DNA from: Lineus longissimus
Lineage: Eukaryota; Nemertea; Pilidiophora; Heteronemertea; Lineidae
Length of the DNA: 64,000 nt
Direction: 5' to 3'
Assembly: GCF_910592395.1 (NCBI RefSeq)
Contig: NC_088320.1
Location: 14,880,501 to 14,944,500, forward strand
This document shows positions 1 through 11,640 of the stretch, piece after piece. The notes under the pieces are model-generated. The model saw nothing but the letters and a program-made list of their open reading frames with translations. It was not told where the DNA came from and made no database searches. Position numbers and translations under genes: made by a program. The stretch's first letter is position 1. Each line of letters starts with the position of its first letter.

Positions 1-166
1 AGGTGTGATGTAAAGTTATGATTTTTAGCTTGATTGCAGTATATTGCGATTCTTTAACCCATACACGTCATCAATTTGGATAACGTTGCGTAGGAATTAT
101 TGCAATAACGTAACATCTTCCTGAAATCAATTGACATTAACAAAAACCTTCCCTGGTTTATTTCAG

Positions 167-3100
167 GGTCAAAGGCTGGTAAGGTTGAATCAGTAGACAT
201 CGCAACACCCGGCGGCCGCCAAGGGTTTCTTGTGCGAGGAGAAAAAGCAACTCTAACGGTTGTGTTCACTTCGTGTAAGTATAGTAGAAACGCCATCATC
301 AAGAAATTCACCGGCTATTTGCCTCGACTGCGATGGGTGGTTTCTTGGCACCACCCTTTTTATGTATTGGTGCTATTCACGATGACGTCGCGTTGATTCC
401 TGTGTTGTCTATTATTCACCGACACAATGCCATAAGGCCCACATCTTCTATTGCGTTTCACCATTAAGAATATCTTTGCTGCCTCCACTAAAATGGGGCC
501 GGTCCACTGTGCATCAACATCTACATTGGGGACTCTTTAATTCCTATCCAAATAAGCCATGCCATAGGCCCTGAAAACAGAAACATCGATTTATTCTCTG
601 TTACATACAATTGAATATGAACATTTATTACAGAAATATCATCTGAATTATTGTTTTTTATGAATTTACATTTGACAAAATTAATGAAAATTTTGCGGAC
701 AGTTTTTTTTGCCGAAAAGTGTCAAATATTTATTTACAAGGTTATATGGGGTTTTCTTTGCAGAAATAGAATTTTCATGCAAAACTCCCCAACTTTCATA
801 TACATTATAACCTTTTAGGACCATTAGAAAGGATTTTTCTCTTTTTTCAAATTACCTTCCGAACTTTTTAATTTTACCTGGGGAAATTTGACCGTTTAAG
901 GGTTAATCCGGCGGTCTTATGGGCGATCGTATGACTTATGACACGTCTCTTTGCCAGTCACGTGTCACTTTTGTTTCTATAAATTTAAAACATTTTTAGG
1001 CCCACCAACTAGTTATAAGTTTGAGAACCTTTCTTAGCATTTTGGAGATACCGTATACCTGTTACAAACACACACAAATAAATTCCTTGTCGTGAATTTT
1101 GACATGATATTTTGACACCTGCTAAAACTTGTACACAGACAAATTAATGTCATTTATAGCTTATTTTCGCAATCAAATTTTTATACACGATGACATATGA
1201 CTGATATCGACAGCGAGACAGCAACCCAGGGAAGGCTTGGATTGAGGTCTGTACGATATCCCGAGGCAAAATTGAAGTCCTGGTGTTTATTATTTTATGA
1301 TTGAATTACGTGCGATATCAAGTGACGTCATCGATGTGTATGCAAATTTTTATTACCTAGTCAGAGAGCTTTTATTTTTAGATATTACCAGAGGTCGATG
1401 TAATCGAACTTAGGAGCTGGCAATGACAACTGGTAGACGAGGTTGGCTGAACAGTGTAGCTCAAAACCTACAACTTATGATATCTTCTTAACTATTCAAT
1501 CGTTTTCAATGCGATTTGCACAAGGTTGTCGCAAATGGTGTTGTCTGTATGATCATGATGATTACAATTAAGTGCATTATTGTCTTCATTATTTAATCGC
1601 CAATTTACAAAAGGTCCAAAAAATACTTTTTTATTTCTTGAAAAAAAACACAAAAAAGCAATGGTGTTGTAGTACAGCAAATAAGAAGACTTCCTGGTGT
1701 GTTTTCATGTTGATATCTTACACTAGTTCAGAAATAGCAGACTTTTTGTGATTGAATATCAACCTTGGATAATTCATTGTGGTGACTTCTGAAACTGTTT
1801 CACTACACTGTAAGCTAAGAACATGGCTACCCTCCTAAGGAACTGGTCACACACAATTGTATCCACATAACATAACATAATTATACACAACCAGCAAGAT
1901 TTAACAAAGAGTGTTCTTTATGATTTGTGCTAAAACACATCTATTCAACAGCCGTGGAAGTGTAATAAGTGACCAGTTGTCCAGTTCATAACGGTGTCAA
2001 TAACCCTAATAAAAGTATGCACATGAATGGGATAATTATGTCCCTCCTTCAATGAATGAGGTTTGAATAATTGTTGTGCAATAATTGGAATACTAAAAGG
2101 TATAACCTATTAAAACTTGTCTTTTCTTGTTAACACATGACTCTACATATTGTGGTACATGGCACACTGCATGTTGAGGTGGTAAAAGTTTTGGCACATT
2201 TCAAAGGTAAATAGAAATAGGCCTAGTATCCATTGCATGTTGACATCTTGCAGAAAAAGCAGGATAGCTCGAAACCAAGATAAGATATCAACATGAAAAC
2301 ACCCCAGAAAGTCTTAGTTCTTGCTGTTCTACAACTCTAGTGATTTTTTGGTGGAATCTTTCCTGAAAGTCATAGGTGTTGATATCGATTTGAGCAAGAC
2401 TGTACATGCGTTATCGAATTGTGTCACGCAATGATGATGGCTACGATGGACCTTAAAACGAATGTTGCCAGTTTCAACTTGTCGCATGTTCTACAGCGGT
2501 TTTATTGTTTTTAATATTCATTTTCAGACAGCCAGAGCAAGACTGCTGTTGGAATATTGAAGGGAAATGTGTCCGTCTGGGTACTTTTCACCCTCCCTAA
2601 TCCGGACGCATGCACACAAGGAGTTACATGTCCAATGTCGAAAGGAACAAGATACACCTTTAAGACATCAGTAAACATATATCAGGAGTATCCACCTGTA
2701 AGTTTTTAAGCATCTGACAAAAACATCAGGGCATAGCGACATAAAGTATATCTGAATCATTTTCAAATAAATTCAAAGTTCTAAAAAAGCATACTAAACC
2801 ACTATCATTTGTCTGCACACAGCTAGCATGGCAGTTTTGAAATTATTTTATGTACATTCACGAATTAGTATTGAATTAGTATTGAAAACTTGTATCCCAA
2901 AATGAAGTTACCTAAATTGAAAAATGTAAATTGTAATTGAAAAAGGTAAATTGTAGCATGACGGTCGATATCACGAGGGTGCAGATTAACAGTTATGAAA
3001 AGGGACACGTTGTGGAACGATGACTTTTGGAAGTCTAGGGTCGCCACCTCCTTGGGGTCTGATGGACCAGCGAATCGATGCTGGCCAATGACAATCGAGG

Positions 3101-3943
3101 TGGCTGATCACATGCAATCCAACTAGTCGGCCATTTTAACAGCGTGTCCCTCCATCCAACACCAGAGGCGACTCAACAAATGTGGACTCCTTGTATCACC
3201 TATATGGTATGTGCAGCAGAGTTTTCAAAGAGATAACAGACTTCGATTTAATCTTCTCCGATCATTCACTTGATCCAATCAACGGTGGTCTCTACTCCCC
3301 AGATTCAAGAGCTAGTCCAGCACCCATCAATGTAAGCCTTGTCCAACTCCGAAGGGCTCAACAACATCAGCTGGTGTGACCTGTGTCCGTTAGCAATTTC
3401 AAAGCATTAAATTTTATTAATAAGACATGCTGATATCAATAAAACTGACTATCTGATGCGTTGCAATGGTCGATTTCATCGCGAAATGCGAAAATAAATT
3501 AAGCGCGAAAATATTCAGGTTTATAACATTGGGTGATATGAATAAAGACTAGCAAATGCTTTTACTCCGGTTTTGTACAGAAAGGCCTAGTGTAAATGTA
3601 CATGGAGATTTAGATAAAAGCATTTGCTAGTCTTTATTCATATCACCCAATAGCTCTAATCGTTATTTGACTCGGTAGAACGATATGATTGACGCTGCTA
3701 CAGTTTTGGGTTTTGCATATTTAAGATTTAGTTCCAATGAATTGATATACTGTTAAGGTGTTAGAAAAGTGCCCGCAACCCCCCCCCCCCCCCCCAAACC
3801 ACAACCACATATTTCTAAAGGCCGCTGAATTGATATTGATTGGATCTTTCTCGTTTCAGATTCGTGTGGAGTTTCAATTGCAACTGAAGGACGACAACTA
3901 CAAGGATATTATATGCGTACGATTTCCAAGCGAAATAATGTAG
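167..3943 (+). CDS. NPC2: NPC2-type sterol-binding protein (Niemann-Pick C2), 3' three exons
   Basis: Seen: coding exons at 167-274, 2528-2697 and 3860-3943, each bounded by AG and GT (donors GTAAGT), with phases that join without a stop and end at TAG. They encode about 119 residues. Exon-by-exon match to the ML-domain protein NPC2: SKAGKVESVDI, then SQSKTAVGILKG with DACTQGVTCP and YQEYPP, then IRVEFQLQLKDDNYKDIICV. Known family role: a soluble lysosomal or secreted protein that binds cholesterol in a beta-sandwich and hands it to NPC1. The first exon (signal peptide and the DCG motif) lies before the window. Odd: the loop that holds a Cys pair in vertebrate NPC2 (PCPTQPC) reads TPGGRQGF here, so that disulfide is absent, while the Cys pair in exon 3 and the last Cys remain. 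Invertebrates often carry several NPC2 paralogues, so this may be a divergent one. Confidence 0.88.
1666..2335. mobile_element. Non-autonomous element with about 55-bp terminal inverted repeats, in NPC2 intron
   Basis: The sequence from 1666 (GTTGTAGTACAGCAA, then GTGTTTTCATGTTGATATC) recurs inverted at about 2281-2335. The two ends match over roughly 55 bases with a few differences. The 560 bases between have no convincing reading frame. This is the structure of a MITE-like DNA transposon. I could not define a clean target-site duplication. Confidence 0.7.
3528..3651. mobile_element. 124-bp palindromic MITE-like element in NPC2 last intron
   Basis: Two perfect 37-bp inverted arms (3528-3564 and 3615-3651, starting ATTGGGTGATATG) flank a 50-bp spacer. 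The arms are identical, so the insertion is probably young or maintained. It lies 209 bases before the last NPC2 exon and on the transcribed RNA would fold into a long hairpin. Confidence 0.8.
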
Positions 3944-4398
3944 CACATCAACTCTATTATACAAAAGCTTCGAGATCATCTCAAACTAAATTCAACCCAC
4001 TAGCTGGAATTGTCTGACAGTGCTCACCACAGTATTACATTTGATTTGTCGTTTTCCATGTGTGAATTCACTGCATAACTCCTGAGGAAGAAAACCTTTA
4101 CTGCAGGGCATTTAAATAGATCGAAAAACTCTGCATTTTGATCTTTGATGGAACAAATAACAATCCAGTCCAGGCACCCTGTTTGAACATTTCAGCTGCT
4201 CTGTTAATTTAGGTCAAACGATGTCTTAACATCCTCTCCGGCATAGAAGCTTAAATTGTACAATGGTTCATGGCCAGTCATATGATAAGGCTAGACATGC
4301 CAATGTTTTAGTCCTAGGGAAACGGCGCCTTAGAAAATCGTTAAGTTTAGTTTGATGTTCCTGTTAGCATATACCATAGCATAGTAAAGTAGAGAGTG

Positions 4399-4404
4399 AA
4401 TAAA
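4399..4404 (+). other. Candidate poly(A) signal for NPC2
   Basis: AATAAA lies about 456 bases after the NPC2 stop codon, on the same strand, and is a reasonable 3' processing signal. Position and motif are the only evidence. Confidence 0.4.
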
Positions 4405-5429
4405 ACATGGTATGCTTCTAATATGTGTGTTAATTTATTCAACTCCTAAGTGATTCCGCGATACTGTCGAGTTTGCCTAACACCAAATAAGTGAGCTTTT
4501 TATACACCAGTCATCTTTTTGTACAGCATTTTAATACATCTGTTTGTAGACAAACATTTGCCTTACAGTTGGGGTTGCCACTGTGTTTCAATATCAGTTT
4601 GTTCACATTATTAATCATGGTCCGGATCAGCAGGTGGCTGCAGACGAAACCGCTCTTAGAATATCGAGGTAACATCAAATATGCACAGGTGGCATGGCTA
4701 GTTTTGGGTACTTGTGTCCGTTTTAAAAGCGTAACGCCAGTGCATAAACAGCACTATCTATTTGCATTAATAGTCACACCGAATACCAACAGGTGGCAGG
4801 GCGGACGAATATCATACTGCGCCAAAACATTTTCGAAAATCGCCGTCGTATAATAGAGGGAGAACAATTTTTTTCCGCGAGATGCATGTCTTGCATTCAA
4901 AAACATGTTGTCATCATGTTTCATATTATGTTTTCTTTTCAAGTATGACCTTATGTCGAGCTTTCTCGTACGGCAAAACATAGGGTTTATGTCAACACAC
5001 TCTAATTAGCAGGACAATACTGTTGGTAAAATAAATAACCTTAAATTATTAGAATCATTATTACTACACACAGCGAAATGGATAATAAATAGTATAAAGC
5101 GGAAACTGAAAATGTCAAACGCTAAAAATCAGTGAAATTACAGAGTATTATATAACGCAAATGAATGACTTCATAGTATTTTAGCCCTTCATTGAAATCA
5201 AATATCGGCGCAATGCACTTATACTAGACTGTGAAATGGTGCTATTCGAGGGACGATAACCCCGTGAATAAATGAGCCGAACAGTCTTGTCGACCGACAA
5301 TTCTCACTTGGAAACTACGGTATGCTTGCATGTGCTCAACAGCTATGCACGTTGAACTACTGCGCATCCATGTTTAACGTGGGACAATGAAATTGTGTAA
5401 TATGCCCCCCCCCCCCCCGAGCCAACAGC
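4405..5429. other. Intergenic, no recognisable gene
   Basis: Reading frames here are short and lack family features. A poly-C run lies at about 5405-5418, just before the first repeat block of the receptor array. Confidence 0.5.
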
Positions 5430-5837
5430 CTCCAAGCCTCCCCACACACAAAGTTTTATTCGTTGATTTTGATGAATTTATTTGTCGAGTGAGAAATACT
5501 TGATGTTAACTTGATGATCCAAATTGTAATAGTATGTGGGATGAAATACCTGGCTTTCATGCGGCTAACATTTGTATTATGTCTTTCTGACAACATATCA
5601 GTCGCATATATCTTGATGACAAATAGAAGTGAGTAAAGAACACAAACCCCAATGGAACCGACTTCATCAACGTGTTGATTATCATTGGAAACAGCGCGTT
5701 AAACCACCACCACTTACTTATACCGAAGTCATTCTCTGTTATTCTCTTCTAGTTTATCAACGTGCTTTGACGCCGGCAGCTATATAGGTCTTAATGATGT
5801 GAGCTAGGGGGTATTTACGGACATTTCAATGCCATAT
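5430..5837. repeat. Left edge of receptor-array repeat
   Basis: This stretch matches 18350-18620 and then 19245-19330, with the intervening part missing here. Shared landmarks are GATGAAATACCTGGCTTTCATG and the segment before the pseudogene (CAACGTGCTTTGACGCCGG). It marks the outer edge of the duplicated unit. Confidence 0.75.
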
Positions 5838-6075
5838 TTATGTTTTGTTGCATTCAAACACCTTCTCCAATGCCTGTCTAAACCGACGGCCCGTTGCACA
5901 GTTCATGTAGATGAAAAACATGACAAAGCTGTTTAAATTGCTCAAAAAGTATGAAATATTGAGAATACAAAAATTGGTCTAGTCGATATCGAGTCTTGAA
6001 GAGGATGGAATTAGTCAACGTATTTGTGACATCTCGCCTGGGAGATGTAAAATCAATACCCCTGTGACAGCCGGG
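5838..6075 (-). pseudogene. GPCR 3'-end fragment (TM6-TM7 and tail)
   Basis: On the minus strand this aligns with the last third of the neighbouring receptors, including the TM7 region (YFLSNLNSF-like) and the C-tail with its cysteine, but with stops and frameshifts and no 5' two thirds. The same kind of fragment sits at 19328-19575 beside the intact copy at 19885, so fragment and gene were duplicated together. Confidence 0.75.
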
Positions 6076-6263
6076 TTACTTACATGTATATCACTGAGGA
6101 GCCGTGTTGCTTCACAGAGATGTTATGACGTTTTATTTTTCTAATACCGGGAGATTGTATTGATGATGGTCTATTTTATCCTTATTGTCCAGATACCACA
6201 TGCTAGGGCTAAATTGTGTGAGAAAAGCATTTGTTTTCTGACACTCTACTCCCAAACCAAGTA

Positions 6264-7298
6264 TCAGTTTTGGTTACATTTGAATACCTTTCCCAAGGCT
6301 TGTCTAAACCGTCGTCCCAATGCACAGTAGATGAAGAAATTGACAAAACTGTTCAAATTGCTCAGAAAGTAGCAAATATCGAGAACGCCAAAATAAGCAT
6401 TACTGTCGATATCGAGACCTGAATAGAATTGAATTAATCCAAGTACTTGGGAAAGCCCGCCCGGGAGTTCTAGAATTATAAATATCACCACCACTGTCAC
6501 CACTCTATGCGTAACCATCTTAATCAATTTGGCTCGCTCTGCGTCTTTCTTGGTGAGATGTCTAGTAGTCGCCTGATTTAGGCTCAATGATATCAAGCGA
6601 GTGAAGATTATAAGGCTCGTTATTGGTATCAATGAATTAATAATGATATGAATGACTCTAATGTAGGTGATGTCGAAGTAATAGTTAAAGTACAAAGTTG
6701 TGTACTTCCACCAGGGTAGGATCATACGTGAGCAAGGGTCGTAACGAAATGTCACCTCGTACGAGAGGAACAGGGGTATTCGATACAAGAAGGCGCCAAA
6801 ACAGATTGCGGATAGCGAAATGTAGGCATTCCTCTTTGTGCATAAAGCTGCCGCCAACAGTGGCCTGCAGACTGCAATGAATCGCTCAGTGGCAACACAA
6901 AAAGTGATATAGATGGATGCAGTCTTTGAAAAGAATATCAGTGTGCGGAGATAACTGTATGCGTGCGCATGCAACAAAATATACTCGAACCAAAATCCCG
7001 TATAGTTATACAGGGCCTGCATTGATTCACCAAATACTTGCGAAATCAAGACTAAACTATCGGTTACTGCTAAACCTTGTAGCAGCACCGAAGTTGATGT
7101 GTATGGCCGCTCATGTCCTATACCAATAATTGCAAGTATATTTGCTGGAAAGCCAATTACTGCCATGATTAATGCCAATGGTACATTAACGGTAAAAACC
7201 GCAAAATCATAGAAACCAATCAAAGGCAGTATTGGATACAAACATGTTCTATTCTCTCTGTATATAGTAAAGGTAATGGTAGCGTTTGTTGTCGCCAT
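6264..7298 (-). CDS. FMRFamide-receptor-like class A GPCR, copy A (intact, 344 aa)
   Basis: Intronless frame of 344 codons. I chose the start at 7298 (MATTNATITF) because the same MATTN or MAATN start opens the paralogues; an upstream in-frame ATG at 7331 would add 11 residues. Seven hydrophobic segments at about 36-60, 68-92, 114-138, 157-178, 205-236, 264-290 and 301-325. Class A landmarks: N53 in TM1, D80 in TM2, ERF (138-140) in place of DRY, P279 in TM6, and NFFIY (320-324) in place of NPxxY. Sequons NAT and NRT near the N-terminus. Cysteines at 19 and 189 could pair; the usual TM3 cysteine is replaced by tyrosine. The TM7 NFxIY form and TM6 LELPG resemble FMRFamide and related peptide receptors. 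The ligand is unknown. A plasma-membrane G-protein-coupled role is inferred from the family. Confidence 0.88.
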   Translation of the reverse strand: MATTNATITFTIYRENRTCLYPILPLIGFYDFAVFTVNVPLALIMAVIGFPANILAIIGIGHERPYTSTSVLLQGLAVTDSLVLISQVFGESMQALYNYTGFWFEYILLHAHAYSYLRTLIFFSKTASIYITFCVATERFIAVCRPLLAAALCTKRNAYISLSAICFGAFLYRIPLFLSYEVTFRYDPCSRMILPWWKYTTLYFNYYFDITYIRVIHIIINSLIPITSLIIFTRLISLSLNQATTRHLTKKDAERAKLIKMVTHRVVTVVVIFIILELPGGLSQVLGLIQFYSGLDIDSNAYFGVLDICYFLSNLNSFVNFFIYCALGRRFRQALGKVFKCNQN

Positions 7299-7379
7299 CG
7301 CAGTTGGTTTAACCGTCAAATCTACGAGCATGAAATAGATAATTTTGTAACATCTAGTTCACCAGTTGGCATCCCTGAA

Positions 7380-7563
7380 TAAAGAAGCTCTTGGTTACAC
7401 GATAGACCAATTTTCTGGTCGTTACTGCTGCATGCTTATCACTCTGTTGTGTATAAACGGCGAATAACACCAAATTATAGAACCCAATCAAGCGTTATAT
7501 CGGATACAAACATAGTCCAAGCTTTATCAATGTGCTAAAAAGAGTGGCCTCGCCAGTTCTCAC
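7380..7563 (-). pseudogene. Decayed receptor N-terminus upstream of copy A
   Basis: The minus strand reads a second receptor-like N-terminus (GLCLYPI, then RLIGFYNLVLFAVYTQQSD) homologous to the CLYPILPLIGFYDF segment of the intact gene. In this unit an in-frame stop follows CLYPI. Related relics lie upstream of every full-size or truncated receptor. Confidence 0.65.
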
Positions 7564-7639
7564 CATTGTAAATGTTTCTACCTAAAATTCTACGAGCGAA
7601 TCATCACATTTTATCGAAAAATTCCTACTAACTTTGGCT

Positions 7640-8497
7640 GTTTCCATCAGGCATTTTGACAGGTGGCTGTCTGGATAAAGAAGCTCTCGGTTAAAGTCAA
7701 AATTGATGAACTAATCTTCTGGTCGATGCTGCGTATCACTGCCTTGTCGAGGTGACGTCATGATCCAGATTTATTTGGTGAATGGAATGAGAAAGACCTG
7801 ACTTATTCAAACTGGTTTTTCAATGTTGCATGAATTACCCAACTTTCATGCGGCGTCCGGTAAACATTTCTGTTTAGGCTTATATATCGCCGACTAACTG
7901 GAGCGATTAAATAAAAGAAAACCCAAAGGAAATGATTTCATCAATGTATTGATTATCATCGAAAACAAGGCATCATTATTTGCCAGATATTAAACTTCGT
8001 TCCAACATCAACACCTAACGAAGTTCACTTAGCCGCCAATTCGTTTTTCATTCTGTTGGACAATTTCCAATTCCTGTTGGACAGTTCGAACAAAACTCTC
8101 TGTAAATTTCTCACATCCTGTCCAAATGAGACTGTCTGTGCATCATCTGAAATTACTTGACAATATTCTCCTTTAACTTATGATATTGAATGACGTAACA
8201 CCTCCATGTTGGTGAACTCGAACTCCTTTTAGCAATCGGACTGCCACTGCAGAGAACCACCGAATATGGATAGAAACGCAGCATAACGCTCTTCGTCAAC
8301 CTATCAGTCAATGGGACACGTAATGAGAACAGTGTGCATAGAGATTATATATTTCTGCAAACCTATTAAACGTGTTTCAATTCAATCACACTAGATGCGT
8401 ACCTTTGAAAAGAAATATCCACCTCGCAACTTGAGAAATTGTTTTTTAATATCGATGTTGTATTCTGTTTCGGTGATACGGATCATGATACCGGTAT
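7640..8497. repeat. Shared 5' flank of receptor unit 1
   Basis: Closely matches 13020-13850, 18230-19050, 21240-22115 and 23110-24050, with landmarks such as GTCGAGGTGACGTCATGATC and GAACTCGAACTCCTTTTAGC. It lies upstream (minus-strand sense) of the receptor, so it may carry its promoter. No reading frame is conserved. Confidence 0.8.
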
Positions 8498-8830
8498 TTA
8501 ATGTTTAAGTTTACTGTTGGAGGCAGTTCTTGTGTGTATAGAGGGATTCTTTACAAAATCGCCCCAAAACAGATCGCGAATGGAGAAATGCAGGCATTCC
8601 TTTTTGTGCATAAAAGCTGCCGCCCACAGTGACCTGCAGACAGCAATGAATCGCTCTGTGGCAACACAAAGAGTGACACAAAATGATGCAGACTTTAAGA
8701 AAAAAATCAGTGTGCGGAGATAACTGTATGCGTGCGTATGAAACCAAATACACTCGAACCAAAAACCCGTGTAGTCGCACAGGACCGGCATCGATTCAAC
8801 AAATACTGGCGAAACCAATTCTGTCCACAA
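8498..8830 (-). pseudogene. GPCR fragment B (TM2 end to TM4)
   Basis: A 110-codon open stretch encodes YTGFWFECIWFH, YLRTLIFF, CVATERFIAVCRSLWAAAF and IRDLFWG, aligning with about residues 85-175 of the full receptors. The N-terminus with TM1 and everything after TM4 are missing. Its 3' edge is fused to the shared flank and its 5' edge (near 8836) to a block also found beside the 15.5-16.0 kb fragment, so it is a recombination product rather than a gene. Confidence 0.85.
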
Positions 8831-8836
8831 ACTAAA

Positions 8837-9210
8837 AAAATATGTATTCTACTCAGAACTTCACTCGATGTGTATTAACGTGTCTGACTACGCTTAACCA
8901 CGCCCTTGACCACACCCTTGTCCCAGACCTTAACTGGGTCCATTGTTTGCGTATAAATTAGCACGTGCCGTAATTGTCTTCACCGGCAGAAAAACAAGAA
9001 ACTAACAACGTGACAAATCGCGCGTAAAACAAATGAACCAAGCCAGAAGAGGTAAGTCATTCAGTGCAAACTGTGGGTAAAGTTCCTGTGAACAAGGTAC
9101 CTGGTGTTTATCATCATTGTAAACATCGTTCGCCTGTTGCATCTTGGCCTGCGTACACTGAGACATGAGAGACATGGTTTACATAGGGAGGAAATTCCCA
9201 TAACGTCATT
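8837..9210. repeat. Duplicated block (partner 15987-16370)
   Basis: Near-identical order of landmarks in both places: TGTCTGACTACGCTTAACCA, AACAAGAAACTAACAACG and CCAGAAGAGGTAAGTCATTC. It ends at AACGTCATT, exactly where a 1.9-kb insertion begins in this copy. No gene is recognised in it. Confidence 0.8.
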
Positions 9211-11117
9211 AGACCATATCCACAACTCCGTGGATATGGTCTATTGTTTTTACTGAGCCGATCGCCAGGACCCGAGAGATGTGGTTTTCGACACGTATCT
9301 CCGAAACTGCCGCACGGAACGACCTGAAATTTGGTTAGGTTACGTTTCATAACCTGCTAACGAACAACGTGTACTTTATTTTTGCAGCCGTTGCTTACTT
9401 TTTTAGTTTTCGGGTGATTTTTGATGAAAATCGCCGGTTCTGACCCGTTCCGGTAATAGCACTGCCTCCCGCGTTTTTACCGATTACGCAAGTTGCTCAA
9501 CGTTGATCTGTCCCGACCTGAACAGGTGGGAGGATACCCGCTACATGGAAGAGCCAACAGACATTTCGTCTACTCATTCTAGACTGGGTGAGTGTGAATT
9601 TTTCGTGATTGTAATCGCCCTCAAATTTGTGTTGAAACACTGCATCAGACAAAATTAACTCATCAGAGGTCAAGAAAAGGATCTTAAGAATATATATTGG
9701 CTGTTAGTTTGGGTGATTATAGGGAGCACGTCCATCTTTTGAGGCAAACTTGTCATCCAAAAGTTTCCAGATCCCCGCAATGGCGGATATACATTCATCA
9801 AAAAAATTACGAATTCGGGCAAGTTTCATCAAACTGTGCGCCTTAAACACCTAAGAATGTCTCAAAATCACCCAGACTCTACACATGAGATATACCTTCA
9901 CTGAAAATAATTGCTGAAACCTCGCTTAACGTGTCGCGAAAGCAACAGTTTTGGAGATCGTTTTTCTGTACATCCTGCTCACTCCTATAGAAATGTACAG
10001 TAAAGCACGTATACACGTGCAGTGTAAATGGACACACGAATGTATACACACCTTCTGAAAATATTGTCAGCAAAGGTGATAAGTGTTTGTTCTGAATTAT
10101 GACAATGAAATTCATAGACTATTAGCAGGTAACAGTGTCTGTTGGTCTGAATAATGAATGATAAAACTTCTGGTGAAGTTAAAATATTTCCTCGCTCTGT
10201 TTTACAGCCTGACGGGGATGATCAGCATCTGTTCTGTTCTGCGACCGCATCAGTCACGGATATAGGAGCCTTGACCACGAGGAGCTGATGAGGCAAAGTC
10301 GTATAACCGTCTTAACTTTGACATCGGTGCAGTGCTGAATTTGCCGTCCGAAGACAAACCAGTATAATATTCCAGGCGTATTTCGTTCTTTTTCACTGTA
10401 ATACTTTTACTTCAAAAAGACTGAATAAATAAACCTACTGTGGCAGTTAGTTTAAAAAGATATTATTGCATGTTACGTTTTTACTCTTAGTGCTGATCGG
10501 TCATACCCCTTGGGCCTGGCCGTAACCTTGCATACTGGTTGTCTCGATGCCGTATGCTATGACCATGTATATATCTACTGGACTGGTTTGTTGCACCATA
10601 CCAAAGGAATTCATTGAAAGATCAAGACTATTCCTTCACAATCTACACTGAAAAAGGATTGTTGCAACTAGTTACCCCTATGTTGTAATCGTGCACAAAC
10701 TGGCCTGACTCGTCACAACCTACACTTCAAAGGAATTCAATGTTCAACTCTCATTTATTGGTCGTCCCAACATTGGGAGCTTTCATCCCCACCAGCCATA
10801 TCAGAGGGCCAACTGGTTTCCCTCACTCGACCAGAAAACTCGTCAAAAGATACGAAAGATGTTGAGATTCAGATTACATGTTGTCTGCTGGATTCTGACC
10901 ATCCATATGCTGAGTTGTTGCAGTCCCAGAACCATCGCTATTTCTAGTATTTATGATGCACCTACTGTCACAACCTAATTCAGCTGGTTATTCAGGGTTA
11001 TTTGCCTCTGATTTATCTGGTTATATCCTGGTGCAAACCTAATTTCTCAACATGACAAAATACTTTCACCAGGGATATGGTCTGCAATTTGCTGTTAGGC
11101 GAATTGCCCAATACTAG
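9211..11117. mobile_element. 1.9-kb insertion, possible Helitron-like element
   Basis: Absent from the paired block, which runs continuously through 16361-16375, so an insertion boundary is visible on both sides. The left end is a perfect hairpin (13-bp stem AGACCATATCCAC, 6-nt loop). The right end is a weaker 17-nt hairpin (TTAGGC, loop GAATT, GCCCAA), six bases, then CTAG followed by T. A 3' hairpin before CTRR followed by T is the hallmark of Helitrons, but the left end lacks a clear TC start and no Rep or helicase code is present. Inside are a possible donor (GTGAGTG at 9589), a possible acceptor at 10208 and AATAAA near 10424, which might be captured gene pieces; no protein is recognised. 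Confidence 0.4.
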
Positions 11118-11640
11118 TTCTCATGAATGAATTATGAATAAGTGCCGAAAATATGGGTAACCAATCGGCGTCGTCAGGTGTGTAAAAATAAATCGCATTC
11201 CTATATGATGAAATGCGTAGATGCAATGACGGGGCCGAAGCTGAAAGTCGACCTCGGGGCATTCGGGCAGCTGGAAGACGCTTCCCGCGCTACTAATAAC
11301 GAATAACGAACAATGAGTTTTACTGTACGATTTGAAACTCAATCAGAAAAAGACTTCGAACACTTTCAGAAAAAATAGATATTGATAAAACAGGGAAAAA
11401 CAAACATATTGAAGTAGAAAACCGGCAACTCCTTTAAGATGGGGCCCGGAGAGTGAGGTGAATGCTTTTATTTTCGACATTAATCAAAACAAAGGGTTTC
11501 ATATGACTCATGATCAAAATCATCTTGTTTCAACCACTGCCACAGGGCGATGTAGTCGCTTCTTGCTTCTTTTTGGCAGAAACAAGAGCCAACCTCTAGA
11601 TTTCACAAGAAGATCGGGAATTCGTGTTATCATTGCAATA
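11118..11640. repeat. Duplicated block 3' of receptor copy C (partner 16371-16869)
   Basis: Continues the paired block after the insertion: AAATCGCATT, GATGAAATGCGTAGATGCAA, GGCAGCTGGAAGACGCTTCC and GGTTTCATATGACTCATGAT occur in both. It lies just downstream of the receptor stop codon and so may hold its 3' untranslated region. Confidence 0.75.

Noticed and set aside
2400-4000. Additional 65-codon frame at 3182-3379 as an NPC2 exon
   Set aside because: The flanking NPC2 exons already join in phase and match the family without it; no good splice sites.
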